From NCBI GenBank assembly GCA_014529385.2, contig CM043953.1, positions 94,957,342 through 95,021,341 on the forward strand: a DNA stretch of 64,000 nucleotides, given 5' to 3'. This document shows positions 12,126-24,424 of this stretch, in pieces (positions within the stretch are counted from its first letter, which is position 1; each line of letters opens with the position of its first letter). The notes under the pieces are model-generated. The model saw nothing but the letters and a program-made list of their open reading frames with translations. It did no database searches and was not told the origin of the DNA. A program made the translations under genes and the position numbers. This DNA is from Adiantum capillus-veneris. Taxonomy: Eukaryota; Streptophyta; Polypodiopsida; Polypodiales; Pteridaceae.

Positions 12126-12330
12126 TTGGTGTTGCAGCAGATGCAACACCAATTGCTATCCCTCTCTGCTCAAAAATAATTTTCAAGTTTTGGCATCGGT
12201 ATAAGCATCGATATATACATATATATAGACGTTGATATAAGCATTGATATAATCCAACACATATACCAATGCGTATACCAACGTTATAGTACTGATGCTT
12301 ATTAAGATGCCTATACCAACACTTTGGAAT
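12126..12330. repeat. Hairpin plus CACTA-like subterminal repeats
   Basis: A perfect 11-bp inverted repeat (TTGGTGTTGCA, 5-bp loop, TGCAACACCAA) lies at 12126-12152. From about 12190 to 12320 short motifs recur in both orientations: GTATAAGCATCGATATA, GATATAAGCATTGATATA, TATACCAATGCG, TATACCAACG, TATACCAAC. Mixed-orientation short motifs of this kind are typical of CACTA transposon ends, and similar ones occur at 17737-17790. No CACTA terminus was found here. Confidence 0.45.
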
Positions 12331-13240
12331 TATATAAGCCGTTTATTCATGTTTGTATAGTCACGAGTATCCGTGTGTGTCTTGTAATTCCAATGATTGA
12401 GCACAACAAGCCTCTTTGAAGAGTTGTATCTAAGCTAAACTCTGCCTGTACCACGTACCCATCTTTAGCTTTATTCTGGCTTAACTTGATCACCCCATGA
12501 AAAATTTCCTCTGCCATTGTGTGAGATCCAAAGGGAAAAGGCTTCACACTCTTTCAGATTGGACTTATTTGCATACAAGTTCGAAGCCCTTTCCTCCCTT
12601 CAAAAGTGAATACAAAGTTTGCATTCCGCTCTAAGAGATCCGGCAATCCCCCTTTCCATGAGGCCATGCACTTTTGACAACTTACCATGAGGGAGTAGTG
12701 GAGATTCCCCCTCGAAACTCTCTTTGATTTATTTGACTTACTTTATTTCTTAATTAATTAAGTTCTACACTACCTGGTGATCGGTTGCAATCCTTGACCA
12801 CATCTCAATGAGCACATTTTTAGGACTTATACCAAGACCATTGAGAGCTCATACCTTGCATAATGAGAAACACCAAATGTTTCCCTCCAAAGATCACAAA
12901 CCATGATCCACTGGATGGATCATGATTGGTGAGTCATCTTCCAACAAGTGAAAATAGAACAGGGTGAGAGTGTCACAATGTATGTCACCAAGAGCATAAG
13001 GAAGTAACCAGGAACACTATCTCAACCTACCCCTGACCTTTGGTGCCACTTAGAAGTGCCATCCCTAGAGCAACCACACAAGAATCTCGCCATCATCATG
13101 GATCTCGTCATTAACACAGAATTTCTTTGCCTGCCCCCCTCTTTCACCCTCACTCTTGTATATTAAATCTTTAACAAGAATAAGTGTTAACAAGGTGGGG
13201 ACTCACAACGGCCTACAATAGAAGAAGAAGAACATGAGGA

Positions 13241-13242
<2 letters not shown>
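12331..13242. other. Unassigned region
   Basis: Nothing recognised beyond chance open frames (for example 12347-12547 minus). Confidence 0.4.

Positions 13243-13322
<80 letters not shown>
13243..13322. repeat. (GA)n microsatellite, about 80 bp
   Basis: Uninterrupted GA dinucleotides. Long Arg-Glu or Ser-Leu repeat frames on either strand are artefacts of it. Confidence 0.97.
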
Positions 13323-15068
<1,746 letters not shown>

Positions 15069-15088
15069 AAAGAAAGAAGAAGAGAAAC

Positions 15089-15620
15089 ATGGATAAAGCC
15101 TCATATGCGGATGTAGTAATGGGAAGCTGAGATGAGGCAAAGGATTCCTCAAAGGATTGTAAAACTAAAGGTTCAGATACACCTGAGGGCGGTCAAGGGT
15201 GCCTATCAAAGCCGTTCCTCCTACTATAGTTACAAAACAGATTGCCGAATTGGCTAAATCCACATTGGTCTTTCGATTCATGGGGCGGCAGGGTGCCTAT
15301 CAAAGCTGAACTTATCAATTGGCTCCAGAGTCCCTATATCTTAAATCAGGGAGGTTCTGTTCTTAATGTTCAATACTTGGAAAAAGTTTTTTTCACTGTG
15401 CAATTTAGTGACAAAGCGGCCATAGCGAAGATCTTAACAAAGAGTCCGTTATTTCTCAATCGATCGCCAGTATGCATGCTACCTTGGGATCCATCTTTTG
15501 ATTCCCCTAATGCTTTTCAATGATATGTGCCGAGTATGGGTAGAGTTTGTTAACCTCCTGTTGTGGCGAAGAAGCAATTTGAAAGACCTTGCAGTTCAAT
15601 TGTGAGTGTAGATAAATAAT
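15089..15620 (+). pseudogene. LINE ORF1 fragment (DUF4283-like)
   Basis: From the ATG at 15089 the frame begins [10 protein letters not shown], a common opening in plant L1-type ORF1 proteins, and soon meets a stop. Another frame (15242-15523, 93 aa) carries a DUF4283-like pattern: AELINWLQSPYILNQGG, then VFFTVQFSDKAAIAKIL, and ending near the conserved LPWDPSFD. Plant LINE ORF1 proteins bind element RNA, with this domain ahead of a CCHC knuckle. No knuckle or endonuclease follows on this strand, and the copy is truncated and frameshifted. The call rests on motif order, not on a search. Confidence 0.55.
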
Positions 15621-16125
15621 ACAAAAACACAAAAGAAAGCCATTCTTCAATTGAGCCATGGCATCTACCAACAACAGACCCACCAAATCATCTAGACCAT
15701 ACAACCATATATCAACTAATAAAAGGAGCCACCATCAGACCACAAGCAACAAGTAGGAGCCAAGACTGTCTTGGGGTTGTCACCAAGGACAAATCCCTAC
15801 CACATCAATCCCCTTGACCATAAAGCAGGGGCATGAGGGAATAACCACTGATAGAAGAAACTAGGGGACTCATCTTTTCTTCTTCCTCTGCTTTAGTAAG
15901 CTAAAAGTGCTAGTGTTGGCCTTATTACCATTAACCCTATCAATATGGCTAATGAGGTCTTTTTTTCGTCCTAAGTATCACCAAAATTCAAGTTGTGCTG
16001 ACCAACATCATTTAGTATTTCTATAGAGGGATTAACTATAAATTTAAGTTCATCTTGCATATCGGTTGACGAATCCCTAGTCTCGTTGCTTATCCCACCA
16101 CTAGAGGGTGCTATCGGCATGTTTG

Positions 16126-16901
16126 TGTTAAGTATGGAGCCTGATTTACCCTTGTAATTTTCTGTGGTAAAAGCGCACATTTGTAAGGCCCCCATTATGA
16201 GGAGAAGCCATCGTGCGTGAAGGAAAATCACTCACCAGAAACCAAAATTTTCACGGCAAAAAATCAGGGGCAACTTTAGGGGCCTCGGGGGCGGAAGCCC
16301 CCACGACTTTTTTTCCCCTCGCCGGAATATTCCTTTTCACTGGAATATTATGGCCGGCCGGCGGCCAGAAAGTGGTCGGAAAACAACCGTCGGTTGGCCG
16401 GTAGTCAATGGCCAGTGGCCGGTGGGGCCGGTGGCCGAATTCGGTGGCCAGTGGTCGAATTCAAAAGCGGATTTGTCTACACAAGGGCAGCCACACATGG
16501 GTGGATTGGAGGGTCCGATTTGGACTTATTCACACAAGGGCGGCTACACATGGCTGCCTCTCATAAGAGAGGGAAGCCCTTTTGGCCTATAAAAGGAGGC
16601 CATTTCTACACACATTTTATAGTGTGAAGTTGATGCAACAAGGTGAGTGTGAGGTGGTGAGAGTGAAGCAAGGCGGGAGCTCCATTAAGGGTATAATCTC
16701 TTTGTAAACTACTTCTTGTTTTGAAGTACTAAAGCCATTGAGTGGGTGCTTTCCCGTGGACGTAGCCCACATTGGGTGAACCACGTATATCGTGTGTACT
16801 CTCTCTCTCTCTCTACTCTATAATCTCGTGTATGTAAATTTGTCTCTCTCCATTAAGTAATCTACTCAATTATCTATTTAGCTACATCTTATTTCCTAAC
16901 A
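16126..16901 (+). repeat. Ty1/copia-type solo LTR
   Basis: 776 bp with TGTTAAG...CTAACA ends, flanked on both sides by GTTTG (16121-16125 and 16902-16906). It contains a TATA box (16588) and, near the 3' end, the phrase GTGGACGTAGCCCACATTGG followed by GTGAACCACGT, which is characteristic of plant copia LTRs near the R/U5 region. No internal sequence or second LTR is present, so it is a solo LTR left by recombination between two LTRs. Confidence 0.88.
16588..16596 (+). promoter_or_regulatory. TATA box in solo LTR
   Basis: TATAAAAGG about 310 bp upstream of the LTR end, in the position expected for the LTR promoter. Confidence 0.6.
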
Positions 16902-17595
16902 GTTTGCTTCCTCTTTCATCTCTATAGATGGGCCAACTACCTCTACATTCACCTCATTACCAGCCAGATCTTGTTCATTATTCTTCACTTCCAGTTTAGG
17001 GCTATCCACAAACAATATTTCCTCCTTGGTAACGTGCCACTATATTGTACTGATCATTGGATTGTGAGTAGCTTCAGCCTTGGGGAAGTCTCTAGCATAG
17101 TGTCCAATTCTGTAGCATTTGTAGCAGGCATTCAAAAACGAGTTACTACCAATTCTTAAATCAAGATACATGGGAATAGGTTTACTCATATTCCACAAAA
17201 TACATATTTTTATCTCCAAGCCTCTGATCTCACTCACTGCTACAACTTTGGACTGAAAAGTACCCAGCCCAATATAGCAGCTATGGAGTCTACATGATCA
17301 TGTGGCCAGATCGAGAAGCCTTTGAATGTAACCCACACTGGGAAGAAGTCCATAAACTCTTTGTTGGGGCTGAACTTTGGTGTCCACAGCATAGCATATG
17401 CAAAGTAAGAAGCTCCCCATATGTCTCCTCTCATGACTAGTTCTTGCAAAAAATGGTCTGAGATGCACTCTACCACATCGAAACCTTTTCCTATTGCTAT
17501 GAACTAGCAGATTGCATGTTTGTCCTTAGTTTCCATAGCTACCCACTCCCACAAACCTTGGGCCGACATCCGACAGACCATAAATTAGAGCACCA

Positions 17596-18040
17596 CACTA
17601 CAAGAGATAATTTATTACCGATTCCAAATTATCTACGTCATGCGAGAGCTGATATATGAATTGCTAAAACTCAAGGGGAATCTAATCTTAAAAAGGATCA
17701 AATTTTAAAGTACCATTGCCTATTTCAACCTAGTTTATACCGACGCGCATACTGACGTGCATACCAATGTGATCGTAGTCTTTACCAAGAGCCTTGGAAG
17801 TCCTACATAACTTCTTGACATGAAGGGTCATACAAGTCCACCAAAGGCTTATGGTGCTCTTGCATCGTAAAATTTTATGGGCTCAAAGTTGTGGCTACTC
17901 AATACCCTTATGGTTTCCTAAAGTACAATACCAGTCAAAAGTTGATGATCGTGATGTTGAAGGACAAGGGAGACTTTGCCTAATTAGTTTCAAAAAAATA
18001 GGACAAGAGAAGAACTTTCTCTTTCAAGGTTTGAAATAAG
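17596..18040 (+). mobile_element. CACTA-like terminus, truncated
   Basis: CACTACAAGA at 17596 matches the terminal sequence of plant CACTA elements. About 140 bp inside it, TATACCGACGCGCATACTGACGTGCATACCAA forms a cluster of short related motifs, as in subterminal regions (longest run here given only as location 17737-17770). I found no transposase and no opposite end, so this is at most a fragment or non-autonomous derivative. Confidence 0.4.
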
Positions 18041-18051
18041 ACAATCATTTG

Positions 18052-18506
18052 CATTAGGTGAAATTTGGACTCACAAAGGGGCCCTTTAAGGAGTTTGACT
18101 TTACCTCTCTGTGCCAAAATGGGTGCATGGATAAAATTTTGCAAACAAACTCCAAAATGGGTGGAGGTTTGACAGTTAGAATGTCCTCTTCAAGCTCTAT
18201 CTACTGATATATAGCATGCCATGAGATTCCTCATATATTCTAGGAGATTCTTTTTTTTATTCACCTATGATGTGACAACTCTGTCAGAATCTTAGTGAAT
18301 AAAAAAAAGAATCTTCTAAAATATGAGGAATCTCATGGCGGCGTGCTATATATCAATAGATAGAGTTTGAAGAGGACATTCTAGCTGTCAAACCTACGCC
18401 AGCATTGGAGTTTGTTTGCAAAAATTTATACTTGCGCCCATTTTGGTAGATAGGTAATGGCAAACTCCTTAAAGGGCCCATTTGTGAGTCCAAATTTCAC
18501 CTAATG
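18052..18506. repeat. 455-bp foldback (MITE-like hairpin)
   Basis: Arms 18052-18264 and 18295-18506 are reverse complements along their whole length with few mismatches, around a 30-bp loop. The outer ends read CATTAGGTGAAATTTGG and its complement. Flanks ATCATTTG and TCCATTTC are similar but not an exact target duplication. No open frame is conserved. It could be a foldback or MITE-type element, or an inverted duplication. Confidence 0.88.
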
Positions 18507-18575
18507 TCCATTTCTTGGTAAATTGGTAGTGCATTGTTTGCTTTTCATTAGCATGGAAAGCCTGCATACACACAC

Positions 18576-19005
18576 TGTAGATGTCGTAGACGGGAAAAAT
18601 TCCTTAGGAATTACCAGCGATAACTTATAGAAAGTATCCAACGGGTAGTAGCTACAGTAGTTAATGTAGTAACTCTACACAATCCTATAAATAGGACCCA
18701 TTAGAAATTCTATGGGGTTGGTTGTTGGTTGGTCATTCTACGTAGGTTGGTTGCCCTTTTGGGCTTGGAGCCATTTGTACTTTACTGCTTAGCTTGTACT
18801 TTCTGTATTATGCATATTTGATCTGCATATGCATTATTAGTTTCCTTGTTCCTGTCTTCATTCTTTCCAATTCAGTACTCTTTCCACTTTAGTACTCTAT
18901 CTTAGTGCAATTCTCTCTTCCAGTTCAGTACTTTGATTTGAGTTGTCTGATCTGACATGCACCATCTAAATTCTTTGAACTCACAGCTAGCTATGAACAC
19001 CAACA
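18576..19005 (+). repeat. Possible 5' LTR of element C
   Basis: TGTAGATG...CCAACA ends and a TATA box TATAAATAGG at 18686 fit an LTR. A TGG-starting sequence (TGGAATAGC, 19007) directly follows, where a primer-binding site would be. The other LTR is not in the window, so the edges cannot be confirmed. Confidence 0.4.
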
Positions 19006-19120
19006 CTGGAATAGCTACCTAAAGAGACCGGGTCATTCCACTTTGGCGATCACGATGGCTAGAGCTAGAGTGCTCTTTGACCAGCACACTCTCTCCCTGT
19101 TGGTGTTCTAACCTGTAGTC

Positions 19121-20760
19121 ATGCCGCCCAGAGTTACACGTGGCTGGAAGCCAGCAACGAGTTTTTGTGGCAAAGCAGAATGGGTCAGTTCCATTCTTGA
19201 AGAATTGGAGAAAGGCTCTAACACAGAATCAAATCCTGGGAATGAAATTGACACTCCTCTTGAGCATAGTACTGCTAAAGAGGCAAGGGACTCTCAGCAC
19301 TCTAGTCATTCCAAGCGATGAGGGGATGAACGTGAGAAACACCGAACCAGGTCTTAGGGGTCTAGTTCCTCAAATAAGCACACAAAAAGTAAGAGCAGCA
19401 AGGAAACTTACCGCAAAATAGAGAAGAAGCTAGTGAGACTGATACTAGTACTGGTACTAAGTCTGAGACTCAAAAAGATGGTCATTGGGAAGCTGATACT
19501 GATTATTATCGTAAATCGCACCATTGTTATACTTCAAAAGCCAGAAGTACTAGAAAAGCTAATGTTGATACTTCATTGAAAATCTCATTTCCAGTCTTCA
19601 AAGGAGGAAAGAAAGATGATCCAGATATTCATATCCTAGCTTTTGAATAGTATGTTGAGCTGAAACACATTGACGAGGATGAGTGGGGGAATATTCTCCC
19701 CAAACGCTGAAAGTGGCAGCCCAAAAAATGGTATTACCATTACCCGACTTGCCAGCTCATGTCATACAACAAATTACTAAAAGCTTTCAGACTGGAGTAT
19801 TGAGACAATAGATGGAATGAGGATATACTTTGTGAGTTGGATCATATTAAACAAGGGAAATTGCTTGTCAGAAGCTATGTGGAAAAAATCAAGGAGTTCT
19901 CCAAAAAATTGCAAGAACCTCCTTCTAAAAAGAGAATGAGAGCATGATTCTTCCATATTAAGAAACTCAACAAACAAAAAGTATCTGCACCAGCAAAGAA
20001 ATTCAATGACTTGGTGCAAATGGCCCTCAAATTAGAGCAACAAGCAAAGAAAGAAAAAGACCACAAGAAGAGAAGATCCAGTAGCAGTGGTTCATCCACT
20101 GAAAATTCAGATTCCAGTAATAGCTCTAGTATATCTGATAGTGATTCAGATGAGAAAAGAAAGGGTAAAGGAAAGAAAGGATTCTAGTCATGCAAAATTG
20201 TAGAAATGTCCAAACAGATTACTGAGATCGCCCAGATCAGACCTTCCATAAGAAAGATGGAAACCTGGTTCTCCAAATGCAAATCTAACGATCACGTTTT
20301 GAATGAATGTCCACAATGCACTTAGTGTAAGTTTTATGGCCATATTTGGAATAACAATTCCATTCGGATTCATCACTTTAAGAAAAACAAAATCTATCGT
20401 TGATAGCATTAACCAACACAGAACCGGTAAAAACAAAAGAAGCAAGTGAGTTTAAAGTAGAAAATCGAGGCACCAGTGGGACTAGTAATGGCCAAGGCAG
20501 ATACCCAGGGGTACTTGCCAAGGTAGAGGGTATGGGAATGTTCAGTGCATAAGTTTTGACTGCTACAATTGTCAAAAGTACGGGCATTTTGTAGTTGAAT
20601 GCCCGGAGGCAGTCAAAATTGAAGCACCTAATTTGAAGGCACCAGAACTAGTGCAGGTTTGGGTAGTTACTAGAAGCAAAGGTGTAATTATCAAAGAAAT
20701 TCTTGGGGAGCTCGAGAAGCCAGTAATTGTTGAGGTCAAGAAGTGGGAATGGTAGAGAGA
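19121..20760 (+). pseudogene. Gag remnant of element C with zinc knuckles
   Basis: Starts at an ATG (MPPRVTRGWKPATSF) and then changes frame and meets stops many times. Long stretches are rich in lysine, serine and glutamate. Around 20550-20612 one frame reads CYNCQKYGHFVVEC, a standard CCHC knuckle. A second Cys/His cluster (CPQCT, a stop, then CKFYGH) lies at about 20310-20345. Two knuckles in tandem would be unusual but not unknown for plant gypsy Gag. The protein would package element RNA. The copy is clearly dead. Confidence 0.55.
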
Positions 20761-21439
20761 GGTTTAGAAGGCCAAGGTAGTGGATGAGTGGCAGAAATAG
20801 TAAGAGATGGCAGCCAAGATTATAGAGAATCTGGCTAAAAAGCTACCAGAACAACGAGAGTGTTTTGAAGCTCGCACTATCTAGAAGATCTGAGCCCAGT
20901 CTTCTGAGAAGAGATACACAAAGCACTCAGCATCTAGGATTCAATAATCTATGATTGATGTAGTACAAGGTTTGGTGAAGAAGTCAAGAAAATTAGATCA
21001 GACTTGGCCGAGATTGATGCAATTGAACTCGTGAAGGATCAGTGCATATCCTAGTGTCATCAAGTGGAAGAATTCAGGCAAGTGAGACCAAACTTGGTCG
21101 AGACTGAAGCAACTGAGTTGGTGAAGAATCAATGCCTATCCCAATGTCAGCAAGTGACCAACTCAAAGAAAGGAGTTGAATGGTACTCTAAGGATAGTCA
21201 AGAATCCTCTAGTTATGAGAACAATTATGGGTAGGAGAGAGATGAGATCTATTTCAAGGTCTGTGAACGCATCCAGAAGTTGACAATGGAGTTGGAAGAT
21301 ATCAGCCAAACTTTACCATAAGTTGCAAAGTTCATCAGATAGAAAATAAAATTTGAAAATGGGGCAAGGGAAATAGACCTCTCAGTGGTAAGATTTGATG
21401 AAGTAATAGTCATTCACATTGATTATAAGTTGAGGAAAC
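20761..21439 (+). other. Linker of element C
   Basis: Glutamate-, lysine- and glutamine-rich coding remnant with frequent stops between zinc knuckle and protease. Two internal stretches repeat the phrase GACTTGGCCGAGATTGATGC / AACTTGGTCGAGACTGAAGC (about 21001 and 21091) with a similar sequence after each, a diverged tandem duplication of about 90 bp. Confidence 0.45.
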
Positions 21440-22394
21440 AATGGGAACCTTTATCTGGTGTTCTTCTGGATTGAGGTGCTAGAGTCAACATACTAGGGGA
21501 ACAAATTGGGCATCACTGATTTAAATCCAGTACCATTCAAAGTGAGAATTGCAGACCATAGGGTAGTACATGCTACTGCTCTGATTAAAAACATGCAAAT
21601 ATAGGTGGGTAAGAAAAAATTCAAAACCAAATTTCTTGTGTTGAATGTCCAAGGAGCATATGGAATGCTATGGGATGACCCTAGCTTAGAATTGCAGGAG
21701 CCATTCATGATTATGCAAATCAGATGGTCACTATTCAGGGAGCTAGTAGGTAGATTCACATCCAAATTGATAATATCAAAAGGTGAAAAAAAGCCTTAAG
21801 ACTTGAAGAATTATGCAAGAAGTAAAGTTCTAGGAAGATAGAGAGAATGCTTTGCAACAATAAATATATTTCCATTAGCAGAGACTGATCTGAATGCAAA
21901 ATTAATGGATAAGGCGCAAACTAACAAACAAAAGAGACAGTTCCCAAACTAGTTCACTGAACTGTAGGCATGAGAACGGACAATCCAATTAAATGGTCGA
22001 CCAATGAACCAATCTAAATCTGAATCAGACAAATTTGATTCCAGATCAACGGCAGACACTACCCAAAAAGGCACTGAGATAGCAACTGAAGGTACTGAAG
22101 TCCAAGGTGCAACATTGGAATTAGAAAATCCATTCAAAGATTATGCAGATGGAATCTGTAGTGAAAAGAAAGTAGAGTCATTAGCCAAACAGGAAGGAGG
22201 TGGCCCAAACTAGTTACTTCCAGATGATCAAGAGGTAGAAGAATGGAACCTTGGTTCAGAAGACAAACCCCAAATGACGAAAATCAACAAACACCTGAAG
22301 TCAGAGGTGAAGGAGAAAGAAAAGGCTCTTTTTGAGAAGTATAAATATGTGTTCGCTTGGGAACACACTGATCTAAAAGATGTAGATTCAGAGG
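21440..22394 (+). pseudogene. Protease and pol linker remnant of element C
   Basis: The protease motif is recognisable as VLLD, stop, GARVNIL (about 21460-21500), where the residue after the aspartate is now a TGA codon. Downstream frames include RIADHRVVHATALI and, after a frame change, AYGMLWDDPSLEL, equivalent to the end of a gypsy protease. A linker ends with ALFEKYKYVFAW, the stretch that precedes reverse transcriptase in gypsy pol. The last 809 bp (21586-22394) occur again at 29869-30677. Confidence 0.6.
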
Positions 22395-23411
22395 TGTAAT
22401 GGAATTTGCCTATTCAATTTGAGAGTAGCAGAATTTAATGAGAATACTTTCAAGAAATGATTTTGTGAGCATAGCGGATAGACATAATTGAAGATAGCAA
22501 CATAATCATAGCAATTAGTTAACTTGGCATAGACAATACTTTTGCAAGAGAGAGAATTTAGAGAACATGACAACAGTTGAGGACCGGATTTATGTGGAGC
22601 TGGTCCCCCCTCCAATAGGCATTTGTATTATGATTTCTCCCATAAAGAGAGACTTGTTACAATACATTCTTTGTGTTCCTTGTGACCTAGGTGAAGCAAT
22701 GAAGATGGAAAGCTTCATGCATCACCATCATAGCATAACCTAAACTTGAAGAAAGCTTTAACTATACCAAGCCTAAGTCCCAAGACCTCAAACACCTTCG
22801 AAGGTGGAGAGAGCTAGAAGGGAATGAGGGTAGGGAAGAGGAAGAAAAAACATTTCATACGAGAAAGAGCTAGTTCCTCGCTTATCATAACTCTTGAGCT
22901 AGCATACATAATAGCATAGTAATGAAGAAGAAGGAGATGACAAGCTCAAGCATTGAAGCATGGCTCTTGGTTGGATTTGCACTCCATAGCCAAGAGTGTT
23001 GGTGTAGGCTCTCAACCTCTACTTGCTTGGAGAGGGAGCTCTTGCACTTTGCATAGCACACAATGAGAGTGTTTGTGAGTGTGTGTGGGTGAGTATACCC
23101 CCTAAGCACCCCCCTAGCTTGCTTGGGTCGACCCCCCCTTGTAGCTCATGCTTGAAGCTCATTGGACCCCTCCAGGCCTAGCCAATCACAAGCAGGAGCC
23201 ATTACAAGCAACAGGGGTAGCCTTGGGACAAGTGTCCCCCTTTCCCCTTTGAGAGAGAGGACTTGATAAATGAAAAATCAATTAATTAAATATCCTAAAT
23301 TATCATTGGACCCCTTGGGTGGCCAACCAATAGGCTTCAGGCACACCATGAAGGCAACATGAGGAGGAACTTGACAAGTGTCCTTGCTGCCTCTTCAAGC
23401 TGGGGCTTCCC

Positions 23412-23462
<51 letters not shown>

Positions 23463-24064
23463 CTCTCTCATCCCCCCCCCCCCCCCCCTCCCTTGTAGGC
23501 TCGCCCCCCTCCTTGTAGGGATCGTTTTGACTTTAGGAGCTCAAGCACCTTAGTCATCAAGCATGACAAAGCACTTGGACTAGGGGGTATTCCCACAAGC
23601 ATCTCAGGCAAGCATGTCAAGGCACCTCAAGCACCTTAATTAAGCGGCAAGTCAAGCACCTCCATCATGGAGTAAGTCAAGAACCTCAAGCACCTTAATC
23701 AAGCACCTCAAGCAGGACAAACACGTCAAGCACGACAAGCACCTCAAGCAGGTCAAGCACCTCGAGCTTGGGCCGGGTTCCCACCTCAAGCTCAGCCCTA
23801 GCTTACCTAAGGTCAAAGGACTTTTTCACACATTATTGGAGGTCTTCAATGAAGCTAACCCTAAGGTCTTATGCTCCATTGGTTAGCCTTGCTCTTGATA
23901 GACCATCTCCCATTTGGGCCCCTTTACTATTGGCCACGTGTTGAGATAGATCTATAAGCACATATCTATATCTTAACACTTGTTCCTGTTTATTCTCCCA
24001 CATTAAGTGATCAATTTAATATGAGAAAATCATTTGGGTTGGTTATATATTAGATTTTATGACA
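22395..24064 (-). repeat. 3' LTR of element A
   Basis: 1670 bp, TGTAATGG...TTATGACA on the plus strand. It matches 30678-32295 closely along its length. It contains a (GT)n tract of about 48 bp (23413-23460), a C-run, and an array of short CAAGCACCTCAAGCA-type repeats (about 23570-23770). The (GT)n length and the number of CAAGCACCTC units differ between the two copies. Confidence 0.93.
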
Positions 24065-24424
24065 TTACCTCTCTCTTGAAATCATAGTCGTCCTCGACTA
24101 TGAGGTAGAAGAGATAAAGGCTTAGTCATTAGTCAATCGTACTTAGCGGGTAGAGGATCCCTTTTTTACCCTACGACATCTTTTCAAGATGGATGACTAA
24201 TCCATTTGGTGCTTGGGAGACATAGCTGATGCAAGCATGTCTGCTCTTTAGTCCATTTCATTCTCCCAAAGTAGAGTGACAAATTCTACTTGGTGTTTGA
24301 GAGACGTCGTCATCACAAACATGATTCTAAGCATGCACACTAGTTAAATTTGTGTACAATTAAAAAGAGGACTAGTCATATAAGACAAAAACATGAGTCA
24401 TTTAACAGAAATTTGTACATTTGC
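24065..24424 (-). other. 3' untranslated region and polypurine tract of element A
   Basis: About 360 bp between the pol stop codon and the 3' LTR on the minus strand. Directly next to the LTR the minus strand reads AAGAGAGAGGTAA, a good polypurine tract for plus-strand priming. No other feature seen. Confidence 0.65.

Larger units (their letters stand above)
15971..17580 (-). pseudogene. LINE ORF1 fragment, split by a solo LTR
   Basis: On the minus strand 17240-17580 encodes the second half of a DUF4283-like domain (MLWTPKFSPNKEF, FFPVWVTFKGFSIW, DSIAAILG). Then 17040-17237 encodes CYKCYRIGHYARDF, a zinc knuckle whose last cysteine is replaced by phenylalanine. A hydrophilic tail follows (about 16902-17040). 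The frame is interrupted at 16126-16901 by a copia-type LTR plus target duplication. Passing from 16902 directly to 16120 keeps the reading frame open (the flanking codons encode ...KEEAN and MPIAPSS...), so the LTR inserted into a then-open LINE ORF1. Endonuclease and reverse transcriptase are absent. Confidence 0.65.

Noticed and set aside
18052-18506. microRNA precursor
   Set aside because: Arms are far longer and more perfectly paired than a plant miRNA precursor; foldback element is the simpler reading.
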